Counted from the stretch's first letter, positions 45,765 to 54,492 are shown. The stretch is DNA of 64,000 nt from CAYYJS01 sp964472315 (GCA_964472315.1 CAYYJS010000009.1:20415-84414); one strand, 5' to 3'. Notes: a model not told the origin generated them from the letters alone. Numbers and translations are program-made.

Positions 45765-47096
45765 TCACCGGCTGGCTATAGCCACCCGTCGCGGCAAAGG
45801 GTGAGGCAGGCGCTCACAGGGAGCACCTTGCCGACTTCTATTTTTCTCATGGTACCCGGCCATTAAAATAACAACAAAATACAACATATAAAAGGTTCCA
45901 TGAGTATGGGCTGTGAAGAATGAGATAAGTATGATGACAAAACTCAACCAGAAATACTGGGCTTTTAGCTTTAATAGGCTTTGCGCGTAAAAGACATAAG
46001 AAAGAAAAGTACCAATGATGCCGTATTTGAACAAGGTAGCATAATAACCGGACAAATTGAATTCTACTTCACCGAGGGAATCTTTCATCCCAAACCACAG
46101 CGCTGATCCCGTTAACGTCTTCGCGAACTCGGATGCAAGACGAACTCGACCGGAAATAGCATCCGTTTCGTCCGAATCAATGCCAAGGATCCGATTAATG
46201 CTTTGATTAAAAAAAGCAACATTACAATAGAAAAGCACCAACGCAAGCATGACCGTTACAACGATGATAATGTTCGTGGGCGTAAACAGTTTCGTTATTC
46301 TGGGGATATTGCCATTTCCTCTGTACATACCGCCATATAACATCCACAGGCCTGTGCCTACGCCAATCCCCATGCCGGATGTCGATAAAAAAATGCCCGC
46401 CGTAAGAAGCAACGCTAATTGTAAACGCCACGGTCTCATATCGGGAGCCAAAAGGAGCATGCAGAGCAGCGGCATCACATAAATAAACAAATGCGACGGC
46501 TCCAGAAAGAAGGCCGAAGGGCGATAGAAACTATTGTACTGCCCAGTAATTCCTGCCATGCCGGTTTGTGCGCCTAGTACCCACTGCTCGCTTTCCAGAA
46601 GTAAAAGGTTTGTTGGAATCAGTTGCAGATGAAAACCCAGCATATAGAAACAAACGTACTGCAATAGAAGCAATATGCTTGCCGATGCAGCCACAACGGA
46701 TGCAATCTTGACAAAATAGATCCTGTTAATGCAGCCGCTTGCAACCGCAATGAAATACATGACCATGACTGCTGCGTGCATGACTTCAAGCAAGCTCGTG
46801 TCGTGAGAAAGCACCTTGTACAAATAGAACAGCATTAATGGGGCTATCGCTCCCATGTGCATAAGATTTGGCGTGCGTAACTTCAATAACAGTTTCAAAT
46901 ATATGAAAGGAGACAATCCCACGAGCACCGTAATCCCGGCGTTTCCAATGGGCCCCTTATAATGCTGAAGTATCGGGCTAATCGCCAAGACCGAAGCGCA
47001 GAACATACCGATATACGAATCGGTGCAGCCTCCTGACGAAGCCAGATCACGAAATCGCGATGTTGCCTTTCTTCGTGTTCCGGTCAAAGCTGTCAT
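45765..47096 (-). CDS. Wzy-type O-antigen polymerase-like membrane protein
   Basis: 443 residues from ATG 47094-47096; a GTG at 47147 in the same frame gives a hydrophilic extension. About 12 membrane helices with a large periplasmic loop near 140-190 (EQWVLGAQTGMAGITGQYNS, FYRPSAFFLEPSHL). The RPSAFFLEPSHLFIY motif is typical of Wzy proteins. Assigned from topology, that motif and adjacency to Wzx. AT-rich. Confidence 0.85.
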   Translation of the reverse strand: MTALTGTRRKATSRFRDLASSGGCTDSYIGMFCASVLAISPILQHYKGPIGNAGITVLVGLSPFIYLKLLLKLRTPNLMHMGAIAPLMLFYLYKVLSHDTSLLEVMHAAVMVMYFIAVASGCINRIYFVKIASVVAASASILLLLQYVCFYMLGFHLQLIPTNLLLLESEQWVLGAQTGMAGITGQYNSFYRPSAFFLEPSHLFIYVMPLLCMLLLAPDMRPWRLQLALLLTAGIFLSTSGMGIGVGTGLWMLYGGMYRGNGNIPRITKLFTPTNIIIVVTVMLALVLFYCNVAFFNQSINRILGIDSDETDAISGRVRLASEFAKTLTGSALWFGMKDSLGEVEFNLSGYYATLFKYGIIGTFLSYVFYAQSLLKLKAQYFWLSFVIILISFFTAHTHGTFYMLYFVVILMAGYHEKNRSRQGAPCERLPHPLPRRVAIASR

Positions 47097-47190
47097 TTTG
47101 TTCCAAGCACGGTTTAAGCGTCCGTGCTTAACTTCTTGGATGAGCACGGTTCGCTGTATATTCTCGGCTACAGCGTGATTCTAAAGTTCC

Positions 47191-48222
47191 TCACGAATAC
47201 ATTTTGACCGTCGCGGTGATTTCATCATCGGTTGTCCATGTTGTTGTGAACTGTTTGAGCATGATGATCCTCTTGAAATTGTATATCGTGTCCATATCCT
47301 GCGGAACATCGAAACCAACCGCAATATCAATCAGAGTCTTCGTGAAGATCGGATGCGAATAGTGTGACAGTGAATAGCCCCCGCTCATTCTCGGGTTGAA
47401 CTCGAGCAGGACAAAATCACCGTTGTCTTTCTGCATGATGTTCAGGTCGATAATACCATATGCACCCACATGATTGACGGTGTGAAACACGTATTCAAAC
47501 AGCTTCTGATCATGATACGCAATATTCTGGTAGGTCTCGCCAAAATGCTCGGTCAAATTCTTCATGGTCACAATGGAAACCGGTTCCTGCCTCTTATTGC
47601 AAAGTACATGCGCCCCTATCAGTACACCGTTAAGTTTTTCCTGATACATGCATTTCTGATCCTCCGGCATGGCGCTGCTTGCGGCCGCGTCAATATCCTC
47701 GCGCAACTCAGCCTCGTTATTCAACATATGAATCCCAATGCTTTTGCTGCCCCGTCGTGGTTTAGCCACAACCGGATACGTCATGAGACCGCAGGCTATA
47801 TCCGCAAAAAGCCGCTCCTTTTCTGTCCACAGATACGTCCTAGGGGCATTCACACTATTCGCCAGGCAGAATTGATAGGTCAAGTATTTGTCCGTACACA
47901 TATCGATGACGGCCTTGTCGCAGATGACAGCATTGATGCCGTGTTTTGCGAGTTCAGGTTTATATTGTGCAAGCCAAGGTAATTCCAGGTCATTAATCGA
48001 AAAAACGGCACCGATGTCGTTTTCCTGGCACACCTTGATAAGTATATCACAATAGCTCCTGTCGGATGCATATGGTAAAACAAATGCCTTGTCGGCGTTT
48101 TTGAGTGCGGGTGCGTATTTCAACGCGTCAGCGGCGAATATCCCATGCACACCTTCTGATACCTCTTTGAAATGTTCGACGAGATACCCTCTCTGGCCAA
48201 TGCTGGTAATTAGAATGTTCAC
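47191..48222 (-). CDS. ATP-grasp ligase (CarB/PylC-like)
   Basis: 343 residues, GTG start at 48220-48222 behind AAAGGAAAAG. N-terminal pre-ATP-grasp Rossmann part (ILITSIGQRGYLVEHF), ATP-binding Lys in YPVVAKPRRGSKSIGIHML, Mg-ligand region LLEFNPRMSGGYSLSHY. These enzymes activate a carboxylate as acyl phosphate and join it to an amine or thiol. Placed between the phosphoglycosyl transferase and polymerase genes, it could attach a carboxylate made by the downstream enzymes to an amino sugar or amino acid (inference). Confidence 0.9.
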   Translation of the reverse strand: MNILITSIGQRGYLVEHFKEVSEGVHGIFAADALKYAPALKNADKAFVLPYASDRSYCDILIKVCQENDIGAVFSINDLELPWLAQYKPELAKHGINAVICDKAVIDMCTDKYLTYQFCLANSVNAPRTYLWTEKERLFADIACGLMTYPVVAKPRRGSKSIGIHMLNNEAELREDIDAAASSAMPEDQKCMYQEKLNGVLIGAHVLCNKRQEPVSIVTMKNLTEHFGETYQNIAYHDQKLFEYVFHTVNHVGAYGIIDLNIMQKDNGDFVLLEFNPRMSGGYSLSHYSHPIFTKTLIDIAVGFDVPQDMDTIYNFKRIIMLKQFTTTWTTDDEITATVKMYS

Positions 48223-48253
48223 TATTTCTTTTCCTTTCCATTCACTATTGGTT

Positions 48254-48913
48254 CTATTTATTGCTTGAATTCTTCGCTTCTAAAGTGGGATCGTAATCCC
48301 TTGAGAAACGGTCAACCTGCCTGTATTCTGTCTTAATATCTACGCCTTCTTTCCTCAACACGACCAGAACGGTTTTAAACAATATCTTCAGGTCCAGCCA
48401 GAAATTAAAATTGTTCACATACTCGATGTCGTACTGAATTCGTTCAGGCCATTTAATATTGTTCCTTCCGGCGACCTGTGCCCATCCGGTCACACCGGGG
48501 CGCATGTCAAAGCGACGCTTTTCCGCTTCCGTGCATCTGTCAACCTGATATCCAAGCATTGGACGCGGCCCCACAACACTCATTGACCCTGCCAGTATAT
48601 TGAAAAGCTGCATGATCTCGTCCAGGCTGGTCTTGCGCAGGAATCTGCCGACTTTCGTGACTCTGTCTTCCGACATGATTTCCACGCCGTTCTTATCATA
48701 TTGCTCGACGATCATGGTGCGGAACTTAAGCATTCGATAAGGTTTTAAACCAAGTCCAATTCTAACCTGCGTGAAGACCGCAGGTCCCTTTGAAGTTAAA
48801 CGAATAATGATGGGGATAACAATATATACGGGTATGATCGTGAGCAAGACAATACCAGTAAAACTGGCAACGATATCAAATGCACGCTTAATGAATAAGT
48901 TAAACTTTCTCAT
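48254..48913 (-). CDS. Phosphoglycosyl transferase (PglC/WcaJ C-terminal type)
   Basis: 219 residues. One N-terminal membrane helix after KRAFDIVASFTGIVLL, FKFRTM, LRKTSLDEIMQLFNILAGSM, VVGPRPML, and RPGVTGWAQVAGRNN. Starts glycan assembly on undecaprenyl phosphate, with a small PglC-like size that suits a di-N-acetyl-bacillosamine-type or related UDP-sugar. SD GGAAGAGG before ATG. Second gene of the operon. Confidence 0.95.
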   Translation of the reverse strand: MRKFNLFIKRAFDIVASFTGIVLLTIIPVYIVIPIIIRLTSKGPAVFTQVRIGLGLKPYRMLKFRTMIVEQYDKNGVEIMSEDRVTKVGRFLRKTSLDEIMQLFNILAGSMSVVGPRPMLGYQVDRCTEAEKRRFDMRPGVTGWAQVAGRNNIKWPERIQYDIEYVNNFNFWLDLKILFKTVLVVLRKEGVDIKTEYRQVDRFSRDYDPTLEAKNSSNK

Positions 48914-48949
48914 AACCTCTTCCCTGCAAGACTCTTTTTGATTGTTTTG

Positions 48950-49535
48950 TCATATCTGTGCTTTACCCTCGGTCGTTCTATTCTCAACAAAACAACGCCA
49001 CAAGTAGCTTGATAATTGGCCACTTAGCATTTGCCGTCTCGGAGCGAGTTCTTGAGGATAAAGCTGCTGCTTTCGTTTCTCTGCATATGCATCAAAGTCT
49101 CCAATTACCTTTGCAGGTACCCCGCCAACAATCGTGCCCGGTGGTACGTCTCTGTTAATAACACTGCCGGCAGCCACGATCACATTAGGACCAATCCGGA
49201 CATTACCGAGAATTATTGTATTAGAGCCAATGAACACATTGTCCATTATCTCAATGCAACCGATAACTTCCTGGCAGTGTGTGCTCATGTCCCTCTGCAC
49301 ATCGGTTTAGAATATGGTGGGTGGCATCGTGTGCAATAAACAAGACATTAGACGCGACGCCAATGTTGTTGTGGAACCGAATCAACTTGGAATACAAAGG
49401 TATCTTTCTATCCATGATGAATACATTCTTGCCAACCGCATCATATATGCCCTGCTTCCTCGCATAATCGGCCCGTGCGTGTGCACTTCGAATCGTGCAA
49501 AGCCGAAACGTGTGCCACAAGCGGTAGCTATTCAT
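48950..49535 (-). pseudogene. Left-handed beta-helix acetyltransferase, frameshifted
   Basis: ATG 49533-49535 with AGGAG opens a frame encoding the N-terminus (VFIMDRKIPLYSKLIRFHNN, VLFIAHDATHHILNR). At about 49299 homology continues in another frame as CQEVIGCIEIMDNVFIGSNT, IILGNVRIGPNVIVAAGSVI, NRDVPPGTIVGGVPAKV to the stop at 48950. Removing one T restores a ~195-residue sugar O/N-acetyltransferase. This may be a real mutation or a sequencing error. First gene of the operon. Confidence 0.8.
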
Positions 49536-49888
49536 GCTGAACTCCTATCCCTAAATACGCTAGCAGGCTGGTGGGCTGATTCGGGGCTCATATACACACC
49601 GACACATTATCGTTACGATCTTGTCGCCTATTGGAAACAAACCTCTAAACGAACGGGAATCGGGGGGCTGTGGCAAGTAGAAAAAAGTGAAGCGAATATG
49701 CTGGATGGGAGGGAGAACACCGCAAGTTCCATTCGGAATGTCTCCAAAGGCACGCAGGGAGAACGCAAAGAGGAGTGAGCAGATGGCAGGTCAGGCGCGA
49801 TGCTGACACGACACCCCACCTGCCAGCCCAGCATGCGGGGCTGGCCAGAGGATGTCATCGGGCTGCCTTGGCTGCACTGGAAGGCTCA
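49536..49888. other. Intergenic region upstream of the glycan operon
   Basis: 353 bases between the first operon gene and a SUMF1 fragment. AT-rich at its left part, so it probably holds the operon promoter on the minus strand, but I see no convincing box pair. No gene or repeat recognised. Confidence 0.4.
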
Positions 49889-50383
49889 TCATGGTGCTAT
49901 CGTGCGCGCGACGCGGAACCCTACGGCTGCCGAAGCCGAGACGGGCGTGGCCATCGTGCGTGCCGAGACGCGGCAGACTGCTTCGCTGCTGCCGTAGCCA
50001 CCGCCGCGGCGGATCTTTTGTGTTCCCGTGCTTGGACCGCGCGGGTCAGTGGGTGATTGTATAGCCTCGTAGTAGGCCGCTGCGGCATACCAGTCGTTGC
50101 ACCATTCCGCGACATTCCCGGACATGTCGAAGAGCCCCAGTTCGTTCGTATTCAGGAGGCCGCCACGCCGCAACATGTTGCCATTGCCCGCGAACCAGGC
50201 AACAAGTTGCGGGTTATCGCTGCCACTGTAACGCGTGCCTGCGCCAAGCGTTCCGCCCCGGGCGGCCGCTTCCCACTCCACCTCAGAGGGAAGGCGATAG
50301 CCGTTGAGCGACGGGTCGCAGATCCATGTTGCCAGATCGTAGCAGTTGGAGACTCCCTCCATCGTGCTAACTTTGGGGGTCAC
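49889..50383 (-). pseudogene. SUMF1/FGE-like C-terminal fragment
   Basis: About 160 codons of a formylglycine-generating-enzyme-like domain: NCYDLATWICDPSLNGYRLP, SEVEWEAAARGG, NELGLFDMSGNVAEWCNDWY, RRGGGYGSS, ASAAVGFRVAR. The N-terminal half is missing exactly where the short repeat GGGGGTCACATCTTAACATT (50375-50404) begins. Remnant of a larger gene. Confidence 0.8.
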
Positions 50384-50448
50384 ATCTTAACATTCAACAT
50401 TTGGGTCGTTTTGAGGGGGTAGGGGTCACATCTCGCCATTCTTCATTT
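50375..50448. repeat. Two copies of the GGGGTCACRTCTTAACATT-type short repeat
   Basis: 50375-50404 (GGGGGTCACATCTTAACATT...) and 50421-50448 (AGGGGTCACATCTCGCCATT...). Further copies at 51228, 54493, 54949, 55663. The first copy marks the break in the SUMF1 fragment. Confidence 0.8.
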
Positions 50449-50509
50449 AGTTTGATGTGCTGTTTTCTTGTTCTTAGTTCCTGGTTCTGCGGTGTTCGTC
50501 TTTGCACTT

Positions 50510-50920
50510 TCACGGTTTGGCTATGGTGAGCGTGGGAAATACGGATCGAAAATCATCCTCATTCCGGGTCAATAGACCCTTCCGTCCGCTGGCGAAGGCG
50601 CCTATCAGAATGTCGGCCACCGGACGTTTTGTTATTCGGTCTTGCCGACGTTTGCTAACGTAGCGATCCCAAGCCTTGTGGGCTTGCTGGGTGTCGCTCC
50701 AGTCCCAGGATTGTGCGTAATCGATTCCAATCTCGGTCAGGAATTCGTTCTGCCTTTCTTTGTCTCCCAAAAAAACGGGCGCAAGCTCGATGTAACTGAC
50801 AGGGCACAAGGTAATTCCTTCGCCTGCCAGTTTGTCGATCAAACGGGCAGATGCCAGCCCGAATTCCGGGTCACCTTCCAGCACATCAAGAATAACGCAG
50901 GTGTCCACAACCCAAGTCAT
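50510..50920 (-). CDS. vapC: VapC-family PIN-domain toxin
   Basis: 136 residues. PIN acidic set: Asp in TWVVDTCVILDVLEGD (~6), Glu in VSYIELAPVF (~46), Asp in PVADILIGAFA (~101), Asp in LLTRNEDDFRSVFP (~121). RNase toxin. Its ATG overlaps the stop of the AbrB-type antitoxin gene (ATGA). Confidence 0.92.
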   Translation of the reverse strand: MTWVVDTCVILDVLEGDPEFGLASARLIDKLAGEGITLCPVSYIELAPVFLGDKERQNEFLTEIGIDYAQSWDWSDTQQAHKAWDRYVSKRRQDRITKRPVADILIGAFASGRKGLLTRNEDDFRSVFPTLTIAKP

Positions 50921-51171
50921 GCGCTATCTCCCTGCCGGAGCTCTGTCATCCATTCATGCGTTATTTTGGGTTTTCTGAATTTGGCGGCATAACCTAGCAT
51001 CGCTTCCGCACCGCTCACATGCGGTTCTGTGACAACGACCATTTTGCATGCATGATCGGTCAGCACTTCCCACATGACGCGCTGCCCGCTGTGCAGATGC
51101 AGTTGCCGTCTGACTTGACTGGGAATTGATACCTGTCCGCGTTCTGTAATCACTGTCGCCAATGTTTTCAT
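50917..51171 (-). CDS. vapB: AbrB/MazE-type antitoxin (VapB-like)
   Basis: 84 residues from ATG 51169-51171. Swapped-hairpin AbrB DNA-binding domain: ATVITERGQVSIPSQVRRQL. The C-terminal part (AEAMLGYAAKFRKPKITHEW) should bind the toxin. First gene of the VapBC operon. Confidence 0.9.
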   Translation of the reverse strand: MKTLATVITERGQVSIPSQVRRQLHLHSGQRVMWEVLTDHACKMVVVTEPHVSGAEAMLGYAAKFRKPKITHEWMTELRQGDSA

Positions 51172-51227
51172 ACAGCAAATCATGCATCATGTGTGGATGT
51201 CATGTCAATCGTTGTTTGCATGCAGGC

Positions 51228-51453
51228 TTGAGGGGTCACGTCTTAACATCGAACATTTGCCGACGGAGGCAAGGGGTGCGAGTAGATCGTCGAAAATCGA
51301 GAGTCGAGAGTCGAAAGGTGAGAATTGAGTGTCGAAATCGGTGCCGGCGAAAGGACGCGAAAAGGGAGGATGAGACTGGAGACTACAGACTGGAGACGGC
51401 AGACCATGGGGAAGTGTGGACGGGATGGACGGGATTTACCGGATGGGAGAACG
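51228..51453. repeat. Repeat cluster: TCACGTCTTAACAT motif, GAGTCGAGAGTCGAAA and GGAGACTACAGACTGGAGAC arrays
   Basis: 51228-51260 is the short repeat TTGAGGGGTCACGTCTTAACATCGAACATTTGC. 51285-51330 and 51370-51410 are degenerate arrays. 51405-51453 (CCATGGGGAAGTGTGGACGGGATG...) recurs at 55205-55252. Covers the gap between VapB and the PIN fragment; no gene. Confidence 0.85.
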
Positions 51454-51458
51454 GATGA

Positions 51459-51704
51459 TCAGTCAAGTGGGGTCGTCCAGGGGTTGATGATTTGAAGGTT
51501 CGCGATGAACTCAAAGTCATTTGAGTTTCTCGTAATCAGCGCGGCTCCCATGTCTTGAGCCGTGGCCGCGATGATGGCATCGGGCACTTTGATGCGCTTT
51601 GCGCGCCGTATCCTGATTGCTCGGTCAACAATTGAGCCGGTCACGTCGACTTCGTTGAATTCCGCAACAACGACTGCAAGAGCACTCTCTTGGGCGCGTC
51701 GGGG
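51459..51704 (-). pseudogene. PIN-domain C-terminal fragment
   Basis: The open stretch encodes VVVAEFNEVDVTGSIVDRAI, KVPDAIIAATAQDMGAALIT and RNSNDFEFI, the second half of a VapC-like PIN domain with its last two acidic positions. The first half is missing; the break is at GGGGTCAGCCCTTAAGAATT (51700-51720), a variant of the short repeats of this island. Confidence 0.75.
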
Positions 51705-51724
51705 TCAGCCCTTAAGAATTAACT

Positions 51725-52006
51725 TTACCGCCAGATCGGTCGGCGAGAGGCGTATGGATGAGTCGAGAGATACTTGGGAGAGGCATAAGGTTTTACCCCG
51801 AGTCGGTCTTCTATCAGGTCGGCAAGGTCGACGAATGCCAGCCCGATCGAGGGGTCGACATCCACCAGGATATCCACATCGCTCGTTTCAGTGTGGTCGC
51901 CACGGGCGTACGAGCCGAACAGACCGATGGACCGAAGCCGATACCGCTCGACGATGATAGGCTTCAGCGCCTTCAGTTTCTGCATGATATCTTCGCGCGT
52001 TTGCAT
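51725..52006 (-). CDS. MNT-type nucleotidyltransferase (antitoxin-like), C-terminus altered
   Basis: 93 residues. Pol-beta-like core: RSIGLFGSYARGDHTETSDVD with the GS..RG and DVD metal-ligand pattern, then VDLADLIEDRLGVK. In the usual family a VDLV... beta strand follows; here the tail (PYASPKYLSTHPYASRR) does not match and abuts a repeat, so the 3' end is probably truncated. Such proteins AMPylate HEPN toxins; no HEPN gene follows. Confidence 0.7.
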   Translation of the reverse strand: MQTREDIMQKLKALKPIIVERYRLRSIGLFGSYARGDHTETSDVDILVDVDPSIGLAFVDLADLIEDRLGVKPYASPKYLSTHPYASRRPIWR

Positions 52007-52032
52007 GGGGTAACTGCTCCCGCTTTATCTAC

Positions 52033-52605
52033 TCAGGGTTTCCACCGGGCGGTCACTTCCGCCCACTGGGTTTGAAGGGCAAGTTTCTGGATCCAGTCTT
52101 CGATGATTGCTGTGTTGATCATGTCTCCTGAGACTTCGAGCATGCCTGAGATGTCGTGTAGGTGTTTCTCGGAGTGCCCTTCCCGGTAATACTCCAGTTT
52201 CCGGACGATGACGTACTCCGGTGGCGCGGTCCATAGCCCCTCCCCGCTGGGCAGTTCAATACGGGTCTTGTGAGCCAACCCCCAGCCTTGGAGCTCATCC
52301 GTGCCGTGGATGTAGATGTCGGCTTTGAAGCCAGTTTCGTGATGGATGATGTTGAAGTGACCACGCAGTGGCCGTCGGCTCTCGACGACAAGTACCTCGG
52401 ATGGGGGGCAGTAGAACTCCTTCAACGGGAAGGCTGCTTCCATCTGCGGAATCTGGCTTGATGGCAGGTCGATCACCAGGTCGAGATCATGGGTGAACCG
52501 CGGGATGCCGTACAGCATGCTGGCTACGGAACCTGTTGTCATGTAGTTGATTCCGCCGTTTTCCAGGCGTCGGGTGAAGATGAGGAAGACTTCAACCTGT
52601 TCCAT
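52033..52605 (-). CDS. Nucleotidyltransferase-fold protein (DUF6036/AbiEii-like)
   Basis: 190 residues from ATG 52603-52605 (AAGAGG upstream). Motifs: YMTTGSVASMLYGIPRFTHD then DLDLVIDLP (G-S and D-x-D nucleotidyltransferase core), FKADIYIHGTDELQGWG, PPEYVIVRKLEYYREG. The upstream small helical gene overlaps it by 14 bases, forming a two-gene module like 58309-59054 in reversed order. Probable toxin-antitoxin pair; the role of each is not known. Confidence 0.8.
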   Translation of the reverse strand: MEQVEVFLIFTRRLENGGINYMTTGSVASMLYGIPRFTHDLDLVIDLPSSQIPQMEAAFPLKEFYCPPSEVLVVESRRPLRGHFNIIHHETGFKADIYIHGTDELQGWGLAHKTRIELPSGEGLWTAPPEYVIVRKLEYYREGHSEKHLHDISGMLEVSGDMINTAIIEDWIQKLALQTQWAEVTARWKP

Positions 52606-52783
52606 ACAGGAATACCTCTTTGACATGCCGATCGAGTTGTTCGGTCGTCCAGTTGGGATGCTGTGCTTTGAATGCCGCCCGCTTCCATGCGCGGGCTTGC
52701 ATGTGGATGGATCCGACTAGGCGCAGTTTGTCCGACGGCGTCATCTTGCGGAATATTTCGCGTTCCGTATCTGTGATGGTCAT
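52592..52783 (-). CDS. Small helical partner protein of the nucleotidyltransferase
   Basis: 63 residues (MTITDTEREIFRKMTPSDKL, RLVGSIHMQARAWKRAAFKA). Helical and charged, ending HPNWTTEQLDRHVKEVFLYG. Small proteins with this 'QARAWKRAA..HPxW' pattern are commonly encoded next to MNT-fold genes. Its stop lies inside the start of the partner gene. Confidence 0.7.
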   Translation of the reverse strand: MTITDTEREIFRKMTPSDKLRLVGSIHMQARAWKRAAFKAQHPNWTTEQLDRHVKEVFLYGTG

Positions 52784-52816
52784 CTGTCGTCCTTCTGAAG
52801 GTGGGTTTCAATAGGT

Positions 52817-53914
52817 TTACGATGCGATGCGATACCTTACGCCGGCGCCTTTGCCGGTTCTGAGGAGTATGCCCAGCTTGACCATGTCGGCCAGATCGCG
52901 CGTGGCTGTGGCTTTCGAGGTGTGCGCGATCTTCTGGTACTTGCCTGCATTCATCCCTCCGGCAAAGCCCCGCACCCCTTCCCGAGCCATTCTATGAAAG
53001 GCCTTGTGCTGACGGTCGTTAAGCCGGTTCGCTACCGGACCCAACAGGCACATGACGCGGATCTGGAACTGCAATTCGGACGCATAGCCCCTGATGGAAT
53101 CGGTCAGCAAGCATGAGAAGGTCTGTATCCAGCGGGTAACATCCAGCGTGAAGGATGCTTCGTGCAAGGCGTCATAGTATCGGGTGCGGTGCTCGAACAA
53201 GCCAACCGAAAACGGAATCATGACAAACGCCCCGGCGTGCTGCGCCACCACCTTGCTCACCAGCGCCCGCCCCAGGCGTCCGTTGCCGTCGCAGAAGGGA
53301 TGAATGCTCTCAAAATAGAGGTGAGCTATAGCGGCCCGAATCACCGGTGCCATTCCGGGATTGTCCGATGCATTGAACCAACTCACAAAACGCGTCATCT
53401 CGCGCGGCACCGTCCAGGCAGGCGGGGCCTCGAATCTTACGGTATCGGAGTCGACTTCCGACGACTTGACGACGATGCCGTCCTGGCGATAGCCCCCCGT
53501 GATCTCCGGTCGCTCGCGTTCGGGATAGCCCTCGAACAACAAACGGTGCCAGTGAAACACCATCGCTTCGCTTAACGGTTGATCGCCCTCGTCCCGGAGC
53601 TTGAGCAGCATCGCGGCGATCCCTGATGCCCGGTAATCGCGGACGGATATCGGTCTGGCATTGCGGCCCAAGCGGTTCTTCATTGAGGACATTACGTCCC
53701 GCGGGTCCAATGTCTCGCCTTCAATAGCGGATGTGCTGACCGCCTCGGACACCATCGCCTCCAGCCGTTTCCCTTCTTCCGTGGCAACATCGAACGACGC
53801 AAGCACGGCGCGCACACGCTCCAACTGAATGTCGAAATCGCGTGCCGCGCACTCGAGTTCCGGCATCCCGCAGGTGAATGCAGGCCATTGTGCTTGTTGC
53901 CAGTTATACGTCAT
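52817..53914 (-). CDS. Fic-domain protein (AMP-transferase)
   Basis: 365 residues from ATG 53912-53914. N-terminal helical region with the inhibitory motif VSTSAIEGE (SxxxEG, ~70), so self-inhibited class II type. Fic core HPFCDGNGRLGRALVSK with catalytic His and the flap region EITGGYRQDGIVV. C-terminal winged helix (KIAHTSKATATRDLADMVKLGIL). Expected to transfer AMP from ATP to protein hydroxyls; target unknown. No stand-alone antitoxin is needed for this class. The repeated 129-residue gene lies 164 bases upstream. Confidence 0.92.
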   Translation of the reverse strand: MTYNWQQAQWPAFTCGMPELECAARDFDIQLERVRAVLASFDVATEEGKRLEAMVSEAVSTSAIEGETLDPRDVMSSMKNRLGRNARPISVRDYRASGIAAMLLKLRDEGDQPLSEAMVFHWHRLLFEGYPERERPEITGGYRQDGIVVKSSEVDSDTVRFEAPPAWTVPREMTRFVSWFNASDNPGMAPVIRAAIAHLYFESIHPFCDGNGRLGRALVSKVVAQHAGAFVMIPFSVGLFEHRTRYYDALHEASFTLDVTRWIQTFSCLLTDSIRGYASELQFQIRVMCLLGPVANRLNDRQHKAFHRMAREGVRGFAGGMNAGKYQKIAHTSKATATRDLADMVKLGILLRTGKGAGVRYRIAS

Positions 53915-54068
53915 GAGCCGATATCGCCCCGCCAATCGGCTCACCGAAAGGCGTTTTGTGAGCCGGCAGGGTCGTCTGCATGGTTGTCCTGGATACGCCG
54001 CAGGAGGGTCCGGTGTGTCGCCGTCCATGGTCTTCGATGCTCGATAGCTGGAATGGGATCGCGCAAGT

Positions 54069-54484
54069 GGGAGCCGGGTCAGGTGTCGAGTTCGGCTTTG
54101 AGGGTGTTAAGGCGTGCTTCGAGGGCCTGGATTTCGTGGAGTTTGCGCTGTTTTTCGATCCGGGCGAAGTCGTCGATGGCCTGTTGCGCGGCATCGCGGA
54201 TGCGCGTGATCTGCGCGATGTCGAGGGCGGCGTAGGCCTTGGTGGATGAGGCGGGCGCGAACCAGGAGGCGGTATCGGTGCGGGCTGCGGGGGGTGGGGC
54301 GTCTGCAGCTTTGGCGACGAGTGCGGCTTCGAGTTCCTGAGGGGATGCTTTGCCGAAGGTCGCGAAGTCGTTGAGGAGGGCGGTGCGGTCTTCGCCGGAA
54401 GCGTCCGCGAAGAGGCGTGCGATTTTGATGGTGATGCGTTTCTGTCCTTTGGGTGCTCCGCGGGTCATGGTGTATCTCCGGTTG
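54069..54484. repeat. 416-bp direct repeat, copy 1
   Basis: Matches 56911-57326 at a constant offset of 2842 bases with only a few mismatches, same orientation. It carries a whole small gene with its flanks. The two copies bracket a 2.4-kb toxin-antitoxin block. Confidence 0.95.
54079..54468 (-). CDS. Duplicated coiled-coil protein of unknown function, copy 1
   Basis: 129 residues (MTRGAPKGQKRITIKIARLF), then LLNDFATFGKASPQELEAAL, an Ala/Pro linker, and a C-terminal coiled coil (ALDIAQITRIRDAAQQAIDD, IEKQRKLHEIQALEARL). Family not recognised. The copy at 56921-57310 differs only at the final residue. Each copy is the gene immediately upstream of a toxin-type gene (Fic here), so a regulatory or antitoxin-like role is possible (inference). 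Confidence 0.7.
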   Translation of the reverse strand: MTRGAPKGQKRITIKIARLFADASGEDRTALLNDFATFGKASPQELEAALVAKAADAPPPAARTDTASWFAPASSTKAYAALDIAQITRIRDAAQQAIDDFARIEKQRKLHEIQALEARLNTLKAELDT

Positions 54485-54492
54485 TATTGGGC

